The notes under the pieces: model-generated | Told to the model about the DNA's origin: nothing | Database searches by the model: none | The model's input: only the letters and a program-made list of their open reading frames with translations | Made by a program: the position numbers and the translations under genes | Shown here: piece by piece, positions 47,634 to 56,735 of the stretch | Numbering within the stretch: position 1 is the stretch's first letter | How the letters are laid out: each line of letters starts with the position of its first letter | NCBI RefSeq assembly: GCF_029893635.1 | Contig: NZ_JARXYR010000002.1 | Coordinates: 1,897,001-1,961,000 of the forward strand | Direction: 5' to 3' | DNA from: Variovorax sp. TBS-050B | GTDB lineage: Bacteria; Pseudomonadota; Gammaproteobacteria; Burkholderiales; Burkholderiaceae_C | DNA length: 64,000 nt

Positions 47634-50600
47634 ATGAAGCCACGCACCTCTCCCCCTCTTCTTCGCGCGGCCGCGCGCCGCCTGCGGCTGCGGCCGGTGG
47701 CGCTGTCGCTGATCTGCGCCGGCGCCGCGCCCGCGATGGCGCAGGTGCTGCCCACCGGCTTCTCGCTGGTCGGCGGCAGCGTCGCGATGAGCCAGAACGG
47801 CGGCGTGATGAACCTCACGCAGAGCACGCAGCGCGGCATCGTCAACTGGACGACCTTCTCGATCGGCGCGGGCGGCGCCGTCAACATCCAGCAGCCGAAC
47901 GCCGCGAGCATCCTGCTCAACCGGGTGACCGGCAACGAGACCTCGACCATCGCGGGCCAGCTCAATGCCAACGGCCGCGTGTTCCTGATCAACCCGAACG
48001 GCGTGATGTTCAACGGCACGGCGCAGGTCAACGTCGGCGGGCTCGTGGCCTCCACGCTCGCGCTCGCGACCAGCGACAAGAGCTTCATGGAAGGCGCCAC
48101 GAACCTGGTGTTCGAGCGCGACAACGCCAACGGCGCCACCGTGCGCAACCTCGGCACCATCCAGGCCAGCGGCGGACCGGTGGTGCTGATGGGCGCGGAC
48201 GTCGGCAACGCGGGCAGCATCACGGCCGACGGCCAGGCGATCGCGCTCGCCTCGGGCCGCAGGATCACGCTCGACCTCGCGGGCGACGGCCTCACCAGCA
48301 TCGCGATCAACACCGACTCGATGGCCACCAACGCCGCCGTCTCGAACAGCGGCGTGCTGCAGGCCGACGGCGGCCGGGTGGTGATGGTGGGCCAGTCCAC
48401 CACCGTCGGCGAGCTGGTGGTGAACCAGAGCGGCATCGTGCGCGCGCGCAGCATCGGCCTGCGCAACGGCGAGATCGTGCTCGGCGCAGGGGTGGGCAAC
48501 GAGGTGCGCGTGGGCGGCACGCTCGATGCCACCGGCAGCGCGGCCGCGGGCGGGCGCATCGATGTCGCCGCGGGCCGCGTGCGCGTGGAGGGCGCCACGC
48601 TCGACGCCAGCGGCGACACGGGCGGCGGCACCGTGCAGGTGAAGGCGCTCACCGGCCTCGCCGTCGCGCCCGACGCCACGCTGCGCGCCGACGGCCGCGC
48701 GGGCAACGCCGCAGGCGGCACCATTCGCATCGAGGCCGCGGACCCCGCGAGCCTGCCCGGCGGCGCGCCCGGTACGGCCTCGCTCGGCCTGCACCTCTCG
48801 GGCACGCTCTCGGCCAACGGCTCGGGCAGCGGCGCGGGCGGGCTGGTGGCCACCGGCGCGAGCGCGGTGGCGGTCGGCAGCGACCTCTCGGTGTCGGCCG
48901 CGGGCGGCGCAGGCGGCGGCGCCAACGGGCGCTGGGAGCTGCGTTCCGACAAGCAGATGGTGGTCTCGAACGACGCACCCGCCTACGACCCGGGCAGCTA
49001 CATCAATGCCGCGGGCACCGCCGCGAGCCCGGTCAACGCGGGCGCGGTCGGCGCCGCGCTGGGCCGCAACACCGACGTGCGGCTGCAGAGCAACGGCGAC
49101 AACGCCGAGGGCGGCCGCGAGCGCTATGGCGTGTTCTTCGCCGCCGGTAGCCAGGTCGTGAAGGACCAGGGCGGCGATGCCGCGCTGCGCGTCGATTCGG
49201 CCACCGGCATCGGCATGGGCCCGGGCTCGGCGATCCAGTCGAAGGCGGGCGCGCTGCACGTCGATTTCAATGCCGACGCCTACGGCACCGTGCCCGGCGG
49301 GGGCGATGCGCCGCTGGCCGACGGCAGCAGCATCGGCGCGCCGATCCGGCTCGACGGCGCCACCATCGAGACCAATGGCGGCAACGTGCGCTTCTACGGC
49401 CAGAGCGATGCCGCCAACGGCCGCGCGATCGGCTATGCGCCGCGCTTCGGCACGCCGGTGGCGGGCGTCGAGATCGTCAACAGCCGCATCTCCACCTGCG
49501 CGCCCGGCGCCGCGAGCTGCGCCGGTGGCGGCAGCATCAGCCTGCGCGGCCAGGGCCAGACCCAGGTGGCGAGCGCCTTCTTCTCGGCCAGCGCCGGCGT
49601 GCTGCTCGGAAGCGCGGAGCTCGTCACCGGCAGCGGCGCCATCGGCATCGACGGCGTGGGCGGGCTGATGGCACGCGGCGTCGAGGTGGGCCTGAGCGAC
49701 AACGACGGCACGCCCGGCCCGCGCAGCCGCATCGCATCGACCGGCGGCGACATCACGCTGCGCGGCAGCTCGCGCGGCTGGACCGCGGGCACCGATCCGG
49801 TCGGCACCTTCGACTACAACCAGGCGGGCGGCGGCGTGGCGGTGCGCGACAGCGACATCGCCACCGGCGGCAACGTGGCCATCGAGGGCCGCGGCGCCAA
49901 CCTCGACGCGCTGCTGAACGACGCCAGCTTCCGCACGCTGGCGGCCTCGGCCACCATCAATGCCTCGCACGGCGTGCTGATCGACGGCGCGGCGGTCTCG
50001 GCCGGCACGGGCCGCAGCCTGGCGGTGCGCGGCACCATGGGCAGCGCGGGCATGGTGCTCGACAGCCTCGGCGTGCCGGAGCCGCCGCCGGCCGGCATCG
50101 ACGCGCGGCTCACGCCCGCGGCGGTCTGGGTGCGCGCGAGCGGCGAGGGCGAAGGCCTGCGTGCCGCGGGCGGGCAGGTGATCGTCGACGGCGCCGACGG
50201 CGACGTGCTGCTGCAGCGCGGCAGCCAGTCGAACGCGCTGCTGAACGCGGCCAACGGAAGCGGCGCGGGCGGGTCGGTGCGCGTCACCGGCCGCAACATC
50301 TACAGCGGCAGCTTCTCCGACGATTCGGGCACGCTGGCCGACGCGAGCGGCAGCGCGGGCGGCGGCAGTGTGCGGCTCGAGGCCACGGTGCGCACCGCCG
50401 ACGGCACGGGCGGCATGCTCGCGATGGAGAACAGCCTGTCGATCCGCGCCGACAACAGCTCGGCCGCGGGCAACGGCGGCAGCATCGTGCTGCTCGCGGG
50501 CAACAGCCTGCGCGCGCACGGCAACCTCTCGGCGCGCGCCGGCGCCGGCGGCGGCAACGGCGGCTTCGTCGAGACCTCGGGTTCGGCGCTCGATCTGCGC

Positions 50601-53075
50601 GGCATCCGCGTCGACACCTCTGCCAGCGCGGGCCAGGCCGGCAGCTGGCTGATCGATCCCTTCAACATCTCGATCGTCAGCGGCACGGCCTCGGGCTCGC
50701 TGCCGGCCAATCCCTTCGTGCCGCTCGCCGACTCGGTGATCCAGGACGGCGACATCAACGCCGCGCTCAACGGCGGCGCCAACGTGAAGATCACCACCGG
50801 CACCGGCGGACCCGGCAACGGCAGCATCTCGCTGGCCAACGACGTGCTGGTGGACTACGACGGCGCCTCCGGCGCGCGCACCTTCGAGCTGGCCTCGGGC
50901 GGCGGCATCTTCGGCGGCGGCAGCGACACGGTGATCCGCTCCTCGGGCGCGGGCGCGCTCAACGTGGTGTTCGATGCCGGCGTGAACCCCGACGGCACGC
51001 CCTCGGGCAACAGCGGCTTCATCACCTACAACGGCAGCATCGACACGCACGGCGGCAGCGTCACCATGACGGCGCGCGGCACCGGCAGCCCCACCAGCGG
51101 CAGCATCAACATGAACGGCGCGCAGGTGCAGACCGACGGCGGCGCGGTGACGCTGTCCGCCGGCCAGCCGGGCGCGCCCACCGGCTACGTCACCCTGGTG
51201 GACACCCGCATCGACACGCGCGTGGGCCAGAGCGACGCCGGCGCCGGCGGCAACCTGCAGATCGCGGCCGGCAACGTGCGGCTCGCGGGCGTGCAGCTCT
51301 CGGCGTCCACCGGCAGCATCGACATCCGCGGCAGCTCGGCCGACTGGACCAGCGGCGTGGTCGTGACCGACGGCCGCACGACCTCGGCGCTCTCGACCAC
51401 CAGCGGCAACATCACGGTGCAGGGCGTGGCGCGGCGCCAGGCCTCGGCCACCTTCGCCGGCGCGCACGGCGTGCTGGTGAACGGCGGCAGCACGATCACC
51501 AGCGGCAGCGGCGACATCGTGCTGCGCGGCTACAACTTCAACACCGATTCGAACCCGGCCGACACCGGCGTGCGGCTCGAGAACGGCGCGCGCATCGCCA
51601 CCACCGGCGGCGGCGACATCGAGATCACCGGCGCCTCGCAGAACGGCGGCGCGGGCGTCTCGATGCAGGCCGGCGGCGGGGTCAGCGCGCCGGGTGCGCT
51701 GCCGAGCGTGCAAGGCAGCGGCAACGTGGTGCTGCGGGCGGTGAACAATGGCAGCACCGACGCCATCGTGATCGGTGCGCCCGTGAGCGCCGCCAACACC
51801 CTCGACCTGCGGCCGGGCGGCATGGACGCGAACTTCGCGGCCTTCGATGCGACGACCGCGCCGATCGTGCTCGGCGGCGCGGGCGGCGGCGGCTTCTCGG
51901 TCTCGGCGGCCGAGTTCGCGCGGCTGTCGGCGCCGGCCATCGTGGCCGGCAGCAGCACGCATGCGGGCGACATCACGGTGGCCGGGCCGCTCGCCACGCC
52001 CGGCGCGCTCACGCTGCAGAACGACGCGGGCGGCAACATCGCGCTCAACGGCGCGGTCTCGGCCTCGGCGCTGGGGCTGCTCTCGGCGGGCAACATCGCG
52101 CAATCGGCCGCGGGGGCGATCAGCGCGAGCACCCTGCTCGCGCGCTCGACGGGCGGCTCGGTGGACCTGGGCAACGCGGTCAACGACGTCGCCGTCGTCG
52201 GCGGCGGTGCGGCGGGCAGCTTCCGCTACGTCGACGCGAACGCGGTCACCATCGGCACGCCGGCCGCCGTCGGCTTCGATGCCGCGGGCAACCAGCCGGC
52301 CGTGGCCAGCGTGGGCTCGATGGCCGCGAACGCGGTGTTCGTGCGCACGCTCGCGGGCGACCTCACGCTGGCCACCAACATCAACGCCGCAAGCACCGAG
52401 CTCGTGGCCGCCTCGCGCTTCCAGAACGCCGGCACTTTCGCGATCGGCGGCGGCAACTGGCGCATCTGGGCCGACACCTGGCTCGGCGAGACGCGCGGCG
52501 GCCTCGCGGGCACGGGCACGCTGCCCAACCTCTACCACTGCGCCTACTTCGGCCTGTGCACGGTGACGGTGCCGGCGGACGGCAACCACTTCATCTATGC
52601 GCAGCAGCCGGTGGCGCGGATCGTGATCGCCGACGCCTCGCGCCGGCAGTGGATGCCCAATCCGCTGTTCCTCTACAGCATCAACGGGCTGATCCTCGGC
52701 GACGGCCCCGGGGGCTTTAGCGGCATGCTCTCCACCACCGCGCTGCCGGGCAGCCCGCCGGGCAGCTATCCGATCAACGGCAGCTTCGCCTCGGCCGCGG
52801 GCTATGCGATCGAGGTGGTGCCGGGCACGCTGCGGGTGGACTTCGGCATGCTCGAGCGGCCCTCGGTGGACGTGGTGCGCGAGCAGCCCTCGACCTGGCT
52901 CTACGACCGCAACATCGGCCAGGCGCCGATCTGCCTCGCGACCGGCGCGCTCGAGGGCGACCGCGCGGCGCAGGACGGCGACCTGCTCGCGCGCGAGTGG
53001 ACGCGCGTGCGCTCGCGGCCCAACCTGCTGAGCTGCGTCAACACCGAGCGGCGAAACGGCTGCTCAGACTTCTGA
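47634..53075 (+). CDS. Filamentous-haemagglutinin-type exoprotein (TpsA)
   Basis: 1813 residues. A signal peptide ends near APAMAQ, then comes the N-terminal TPS secretion domain (about 40-270), with NPNGVMFNG (Asn120-Pro-Asn-Gly) after GRVFLI. The bulk is Gly/Ala/Ser-rich parallel beta-helix, with two similar modules (about 570-830 and 1120-1330). A GSWLIDPFNISI motif is at about 1005, and the region 1680-1745 (LFLYSINGLILGDGP... GYAIEVVPGTLRVD) resembles an MBG domain. The C-terminal 60 residues carry several cysteines (APICLATGA, LLSCVNTERRNGC) that may pair. It is probably a surface adhesin or matrix protein. Confidence 0.92.
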   Translation: MKPRTSPPLLRAAARRLRLRPVALSLICAGAAPAMAQVLPTGFSLVGGSVAMSQNGGVMNLTQSTQRGIVNWTTFSIGAGGAVNIQQPNAASILLNRVTGNETSTIAGQLNANGRVFLINPNGVMFNGTAQVNVGGLVASTLALATSDKSFMEGATNLVFERDNANGATVRNLGTIQASGGPVVLMGADVGNAGSITADGQAIALASGRRITLDLAGDGLTSIAINTDSMATNAAVSNSGVLQADGGRVVMVGQSTTVGELVVNQSGIVRARSIGLRNGEIVLGAGVGNEVRVGGTLDATGSAAAGGRIDVAAGRVRVEGATLDASGDTGGGTVQVKALTGLAVAPDATLRADGRAGNAAGGTIRIEAADPASLPGGAPGTASLGLHLSGTLSANGSGSGAGGLVATGASAVAVGSDLSVSAAGGAGGGANGRWELRSDKQMVVSNDAPAYDPGSYINAAGTAASPVNAGAVGAALGRNTDVRLQSNGDNAEGGRERYGVFFAAGSQVVKDQGGDAALRVDSATGIGMGPGSAIQSKAGALHVDFNADAYGTVPGGGDAPLADGSSIGAPIRLDGATIETNGGNVRFYGQSDAANGRAIGYAPRFGTPVAGVEIVNSRISTCAPGAASCAGGGSISLRGQGQTQVASAFFSASAGVLLGSAELVTGSGAIGIDGVGGLMARGVEVGLSDNDGTPGPRSRIASTGGDITLRGSSRGWTAGTDPVGTFDYNQAGGGVAVRDSDIATGGNVAIEGRGANLDALLNDASFRTLAASATINASHGVLIDGAAVSAGTGRSLAVRGTMGSAGMVLDSLGVPEPPPAGIDARLTPAAVWVRASGEGEGLRAAGGQVIVDGADGDVLLQRGSQSNALLNAANGSGAGGSVRVTGRNIYSGSFSDDSGTLADASGSAGGGSVRLEATVRTADGTGGMLAMENSLSIRADNSSAAGNGGSIVLLAGNSLRAHGNLSARAGAGGGNGGFVETSGSALDLRGIRVDTSASAGQAGSWLIDPFNISIVSGTASGSLPANPFVPLADSVIQDGDINAALNGGANVKITTGTGGPGNGSISLANDVLVDYDGASGARTFELASGGGIFGGGSDTVIRSSGAGALNVVFDAGVNPDGTPSGNSGFITYNGSIDTHGGSVTMTARGTGSPTSGSINMNGAQVQTDGGAVTLSAGQPGAPTGYVTLVDTRIDTRVGQSDAGAGGNLQIAAGNVRLAGVQLSASTGSIDIRGSSADWTSGVVVTDGRTTSALSTTSGNITVQGVARRQASATFAGAHGVLVNGGSTITSGSGDIVLRGYNFNTDSNPADTGVRLENGARIATTGGGDIEITGASQNGGAGVSMQAGGGVSAPGALPSVQGSGNVVLRAVNNGSTDAIVIGAPVSAANTLDLRPGGMDANFAAFDATTAPIVLGGAGGGGFSVSAAEFARLSAPAIVAGSSTHAGDITVAGPLATPGALTLQNDAGGNIALNGAVSASALGLLSAGNIAQSAAGAISASTLLARSTGGSVDLGNAVNDVAVVGGGAAGSFRYVDANAVTIGTPAAVGFDAAGNQPAVASVGSMAANAVFVRTLAGDLTLATNINAASTELVAASRFQNAGTFAIGGGNWRIWADTWLGETRGGLAGTGTLPNLYHCAYFGLCTVTVPADGNHFIYAQQPVARIVIADASRRQWMPNPLFLYSINGLILGDGPGGFSGMLSTTALPGSPPGSYPINGSFASAAGYAIEVVPGTLRVDFGMLERPSVDVVREQPSTWLYDRNIGQAPICLATGALEGDRAAQDGDLLAREWTRVRSRPNLLSCVNTERRNGCSDF

Positions 53076-53086
53076 AGTGATGAAGC

Positions 53087-53180
53087 ACCCCCCAAGCCGC
53101 TTCGCGGCTCCCCCCTCTCTCGCCTTCGGCGGGAGGGGGGCGCACCCAGAGGCCTGGCAAAGCCAGTTCCTCGGGTGCCC
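53087..53180 (-). repeat. Dispersed palindromic repeat, copy 3 (reverse orientation)
   Basis: On the minus strand it reads GGGCACCCGAGGAACTGGC then TTTGCCAGGCCTCTGGGTGC, with G/C-run and GCCGCGAAGCGGC hairpins, matching the copies at 9372 and 56743. It lies between convergent tpsA and the GT25 gene and could end both transcripts. Confidence 0.75.
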
Positions 53181-53240
53181 TGGAGACTTCGCTGCGCTCG
53201 CCGGCTTGCGTGGCCTGTGTCGTGCGGTGCGGACAGGCGC

Positions 53241-54077
53241 TCAGCGCGGCGCCTGTGCCGTGATGACGAAGAGCTGCGCCATCAGGTCGGCGAGCAGCCG
53301 CAGCTGTGCGTCATCGGTGAGCGGCGCATGGCGGTAGTCCGCCACGCCGGCTTCGAGGCCCTCCAACGGCCCCGCGAAGAACATGCGCCGCAGTGCGCCG
53401 CCGAGCGCGTCGTAGGCCGGCACGCGCTCGCGGTCGTCGATCGTGCTCGTCGCCTCGCTGCCCGCTGCGGGCGTGGCCAGAAAGGGCGCGAGCACCGCGG
53501 CCTGCAGGCGCCCCGCGGCGATCAGCCGGTTGAGCGTCATGTCGAAGGCGAAGGCCGGCCCTTCGGCCAGCGCCTCGCGCAGCAGCGCGGGCAGGGTGCG
53601 CCGGCCGCGCGGCGTGACGAGGTAGGCGGCCGCGCCCCAGTTGTAGAGGCCGCGCGCATCGAGGATCTCGATGCCGCCGAGCACGCCCTGCGGCATGTGC
53701 TTCTTGCGGCTCTGCCACAGCGCGAGCAACGCCGGCGCCGAGGCATAGGGCAGGCATTCGAGGAACACGAGCTCGTAGCCCGCCAGGCGCGCGAGCGCGG
53801 CCTCGTCACCGAGCAGCGCGGGCGCGGCGCGGCTCAGCTGCGCGTCGTCCTCGAGCACCAGGAAGAAGCCGTCCCCGGGCGCCGATTCGATCGCCGCCGC
53901 GTGCGAGAGGAAGCAGGCATGCTCGCGCGGGCTCACGCGGGCCGCGCCGTGCGGCAGGCCCTCGATGCCGATGGCTTCGAAGCGCGCGATGCCGCCGAGG
54001 CCCAGTGCCTGCAACTGCGCTGCCATGGCCTCGCGCCGCGCGCTGCTGGCCGGCAGATTGATGAAGCAACCGTTCAT
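53241..54077 (-). CDS. Glycosyltransferase family 25 protein
   Basis: 278 residues. GCFINLPASSARREAMAAQLQALGL and the REHACFLSHAAAIESA segment are typical GT25 openings. LEDDAQL (75-81) is the metal-binding acidic motif, and GAAAYLVTPRGRRTLPALL comes later. GT25 enzymes add galactose or related sugars to LPS or to proteins. It is convergent with tpsA and divergent from the next glycosyltransferase with 89 bases between. Confidence 0.85.
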   Translation of the reverse strand: MNGCFINLPASSARREAMAAQLQALGLGGIARFEAIGIEGLPHGAARVSPREHACFLSHAAAIESAPGDGFFLVLEDDAQLSRAAPALLGDEAALARLAGYELVFLECLPYASAPALLALWQSRKKHMPQGVLGGIEILDARGLYNWGAAAYLVTPRGRRTLPALLREALAEGPAFAFDMTLNRLIAAGRLQAAVLAPFLATPAAGSEATSTIDDRERVPAYDALGGALRRMFFAGPLEGLEAGVADYRHAPLTDDAQLRLLADLMAQLFVITAQAPR

Positions 54078-54166
54078 GAGGACGCCATGCCTTTCGGGCC
54101 GATCGAAGGAAGATGCGGGTGCCGCGCGTGCGCCACGGCCATGGCGCCTGCGCGGAGGCAGCGCGC

Positions 54167-55933
54167 ATGACGCGGCCCTGGCTCAGCGTGGTGATGCCGT
54201 TCTACCGCAAGCTTGCGGAGTTCGAGCGCGTGGTCGCGCGCAATGCGCCGTACTGGGCGCGGCCCGGCATCGAGGTGGTGATCGCGCTCGACGAGCCGTC
54301 GGAGGAAGCGGCGCTGCAGCGCCTGCTCGACCGCTTCGCCGGGGTGCGCTGGAAGGTGCTGGTCAACGACCGCGCGCACGACTGGCGCCCGCCCTGCCGC
54401 GCGATCAACGCCGGCGTGCGCCATGCCGCGGGCCGCTTCGTCTTCGTGCACTCGCCCGAGTCGGCCTACGTGGGCGACGCGCCCGCGGTCGCGCTGCATG
54501 CGGCGATGGCGGGCGAGCGCCACGTCGCGCTCGGCCGCGTGGGCTTCGCACGCTTCGAAGCGCTCGATGCCGCGGGCGGCAGCCTGGCGGCGGCCTTCGT
54601 GGCGGCGGTGCCCGAGACGCTCTACCTGCGCACCTTCTACGGCTCGGTGTGCTGCGCGCGCGAGGCCTTCGAGGCCGTGGGCGGCTACGACGAGAGCCTC
54701 GACCTCTGGGGCGGCGACGACGACGACTTCCGCGTGCGCCTGGAAATGGCGGGCTGGCAGTTGCAGGCCTGCACGGCGCTGCAGATGCTGCATCTCTCGT
54801 TCGAGCCGCGCGACGGCGGCGAGCGCTTCGATCCCGACAACGACTGGCGCCGCTGCACGCCCGCGAGCGCGCGTGCGAACCGCGATGCGGCGGGCGGCCC
54901 CGATGCCTGGGGCCGCGACTTCGGCCGTCTCGCGCGCGACGACGCGCCGGCCGCCGTCGATCCCGGGGGCGACGCCGCGGTGCCTGACTGGCTGGTGGCC
55001 GCGCCGGTGTTCCCGGTCGGCTCGCGGCGCCAGTGCGAGGTCTGCGCGCGCATGCTGCACCACGAGCCCGCGCCGCCGTACTTCTGTCCCTTCTGCAGCC
55101 GCGAGGCGCCGCAGCGGCTCACCGCGCGGCCGCGCATCGTCTGCGTGATGCAGGTGCGCAACGAGGCGGGCTGGCTCGAGGGCTGCCTCGCGCACCTGCG
55201 CGACCACGTGGACGGTTTCATCGCGCTCGACGACGGCTCCACCGACGGCACGGCCGGGATCCTGCGGCGCGAGCCCGGGCTGCTCGAGCTGCTGTCGAAC
55301 CCGCCGGCCGAGCCGCACCGCTGGGACGAGCCCGGCAACCGCCTCCGGCTGCTCGAATGCGCGCGCCGCCACGGCGCGGGCTGGGTGCTGGCCTGCGATG
55401 CGGACGAGCGCTTCGAGACGCTGTTCCTGCGGAATCTGCATGCGATCGTCGACACCCTGCCGGAGGACCGGCTGGCCTGCCTCTCGCTCTCGTACCGCGA
55501 GCTCTGGGATGCGCCCGACCGCTTTCGCGACGACGGCGATTGGGGCCGCAGGACGCGCGCGGCGCTGTTCCGGCTGCCGCAGCAGATCGCCTTCGACGAG
55601 GCGCCGGCGCTGCACGGGCCGTGGTTTCCCGATGCGGTGGCGCGCCATGGCGCGATGTACCGCAGCTACTACCGGCTCTACCACCTGCGCATGGTGCGGC
55701 GCGCCGACCGCCTCGCGCGCCGCGCGCGCTACCGTGCGCTCGATCCCGGGGCGCGGCTGCAGGCCGCAGGCTATGACCACCTCGCGGACGAGGGGCCGGC
55801 AGTGCGGCTCTCGCCCGTGGCGCCGGCGCGCGGCTACGACATGGCCACGCTGCCGGCCGTGCTCGTGCGCGGGGACGGCGCTCAAGGCAGCGGCACGCCC
55901 GTGGCCAGCGTGCGTGCGAAGTCGCCGCGGTAG
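54167..55933 (+). CDS. Double GT-A glycosyltransferase with internal zinc ribbon
   Basis: 588 residues with two glycosyltransferase domains. The first (about 5-215) begins PWLSVVMPFYRKLAEFERVV and has GGYDESLDLWGGDDDDF (Trp181-Phe188). A rubredoxin-like four-cysteine ribbon follows: Cys290-x2-Cys293 and Cys307-x2-Cys310. The second (from about 325) starts RIVCVMQVRNEAGWLEGCLAHLRDHVDGFIALDDGSTDGT, a GT2 fold. No signal peptide or membrane segment is present. The 3' end overlaps the convergent neighbour by 52 bases. Acceptors are unknown. Confidence 0.8.
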   Translation: MTRPWLSVVMPFYRKLAEFERVVARNAPYWARPGIEVVIALDEPSEEAALQRLLDRFAGVRWKVLVNDRAHDWRPPCRAINAGVRHAAGRFVFVHSPESAYVGDAPAVALHAAMAGERHVALGRVGFARFEALDAAGGSLAAAFVAAVPETLYLRTFYGSVCCAREAFEAVGGYDESLDLWGGDDDDFRVRLEMAGWQLQACTALQMLHLSFEPRDGGERFDPDNDWRRCTPASARANRDAAGGPDAWGRDFGRLARDDAPAAVDPGGDAAVPDWLVAAPVFPVGSRRQCEVCARMLHHEPAPPYFCPFCSREAPQRLTARPRIVCVMQVRNEAGWLEGCLAHLRDHVDGFIALDDGSTDGTAGILRREPGLLELLSNPPAEPHRWDEPGNRLRLLECARRHGAGWVLACDADERFETLFLRNLHAIVDTLPEDRLACLSLSYRELWDAPDRFRDDGDWGRRTRAALFRLPQQIAFDEAPALHGPWFPDAVARHGAMYRSYYRLYHLRMVRRADRLARRARYRALDPGARLQAAGYDHLADEGPAVRLSPVAPARGYDMATLPAVLVRGDGAQGSGTPVASVRAKSPR

Positions 55934-56676
55934 GTGCGGCTGCCGGTGTGCGTGAGGCGCGAGCGCGTGTCCACGTGCACCTTGCCGCCGATCGACTGCC
56001 AGCGGCGGCAGAAGGCGAAGTCCTCGCTGAGATAGCGGCCGTTGCCGGGCTCGGCCCAGACGTCGAAGAAGCGGTGGTGCGGCCATGCGGCCGCGACCGG
56101 GTCGTCCATGCGGTCGGGCGTGTAGCGCAGTTCGGGCATGGCCGCGGCGAGCCGCTCGAACACCGCGCGCTCGATCAGCATGAAGCCCGTGGGCGCATCG
56201 AGCACTTCGAGAAAGCCGTCGGGCTCCACGCGCCCGGCCAGGCCGGGCTCGGCGAGGTTGACCGGGAACACCGCATGCCGCGCCTCGAAGTCCTCGCGCG
56301 TGCTGCCCGCGGGCAGCGGCGCGGCCAGGCCCGCGCGCGGCCAGCCGTCGTCCTTGTGCGGATAGATGCCGGCCACCACCGGCCGGCCCGCGCGCAGCAG
56401 GCGCAGCGCGTCCTCGGGCGCGAAGCCGATGTCGGCGTCGATCCAGAACAGATGGGTCCAGCGCGCGTCGGCCATGAACTCCGCCACCAGCCGGTTGCGT
56501 GCGCGCGGGATCAGGCTGTCGCCGTCGAGGAAGCGCGCCTGCATCGCGAAGCCGTGCTGCCATGCCGCATTGACGAGGCCGAGCAGGCTGCGCACGTAGT
56601 CGCTGGTCATCGTGCCGCTGTGGCTCGGCGTGGCGATGAAGGGGCGGACGGTCTTCAGGATGTCGGTGTCGGGCAT
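55882..56676 (-). CDS. GT-A-fold glycosyltransferase-like protein
   Basis: 264 residues. ATPSHSGTMTSDYVRSLLGLVNAA opens an Anp1/GT2-like nucleotide-sugar fold, LIPRARNRLVAEFM is conserved in that group, and WIDADIGF holds the DxD motif (Asp80, Asp82). SEDFAFCRRWQSIGG resembles the base-helix region near the active site. The acceptor is unknown. The gene overlaps the convergent double glycosyltransferase at its 3' end. Confidence 0.72.
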   Translation of the reverse strand: MPDTDILKTVRPFIATPSHSGTMTSDYVRSLLGLVNAAWQHGFAMQARFLDGDSLIPRARNRLVAEFMADARWTHLFWIDADIGFAPEDALRLLRAGRPVVAGIYPHKDDGWPRAGLAAPLPAGSTREDFEARHAVFPVNLAEPGLAGRVEPDGFLEVLDAPTGFMLIERAVFERLAAAMPELRYTPDRMDDPVAAAWPHHRFFDVWAEPGNGRYLSEDFAFCRRWQSIGGKVHVDTRSRLTHTGSRTYRGDFARTLATGVPLP

Positions 56677-56735
56677 GCGTAGGCCGGTAAAGGGAGGAAA
56701 GACGATATCTGCGCAGCGCCGCGGCCACAACGGCC

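Noticed and set aside
47604..52589. A 1661-codon open frame antisense to the exoprotein gene
   Set aside because: Its product is His/Arg/Ala-rich without any domain, the usual shadow of a GC-rich gene; the sense frame has a signal peptide, TPS domain and beta-helix pattern.
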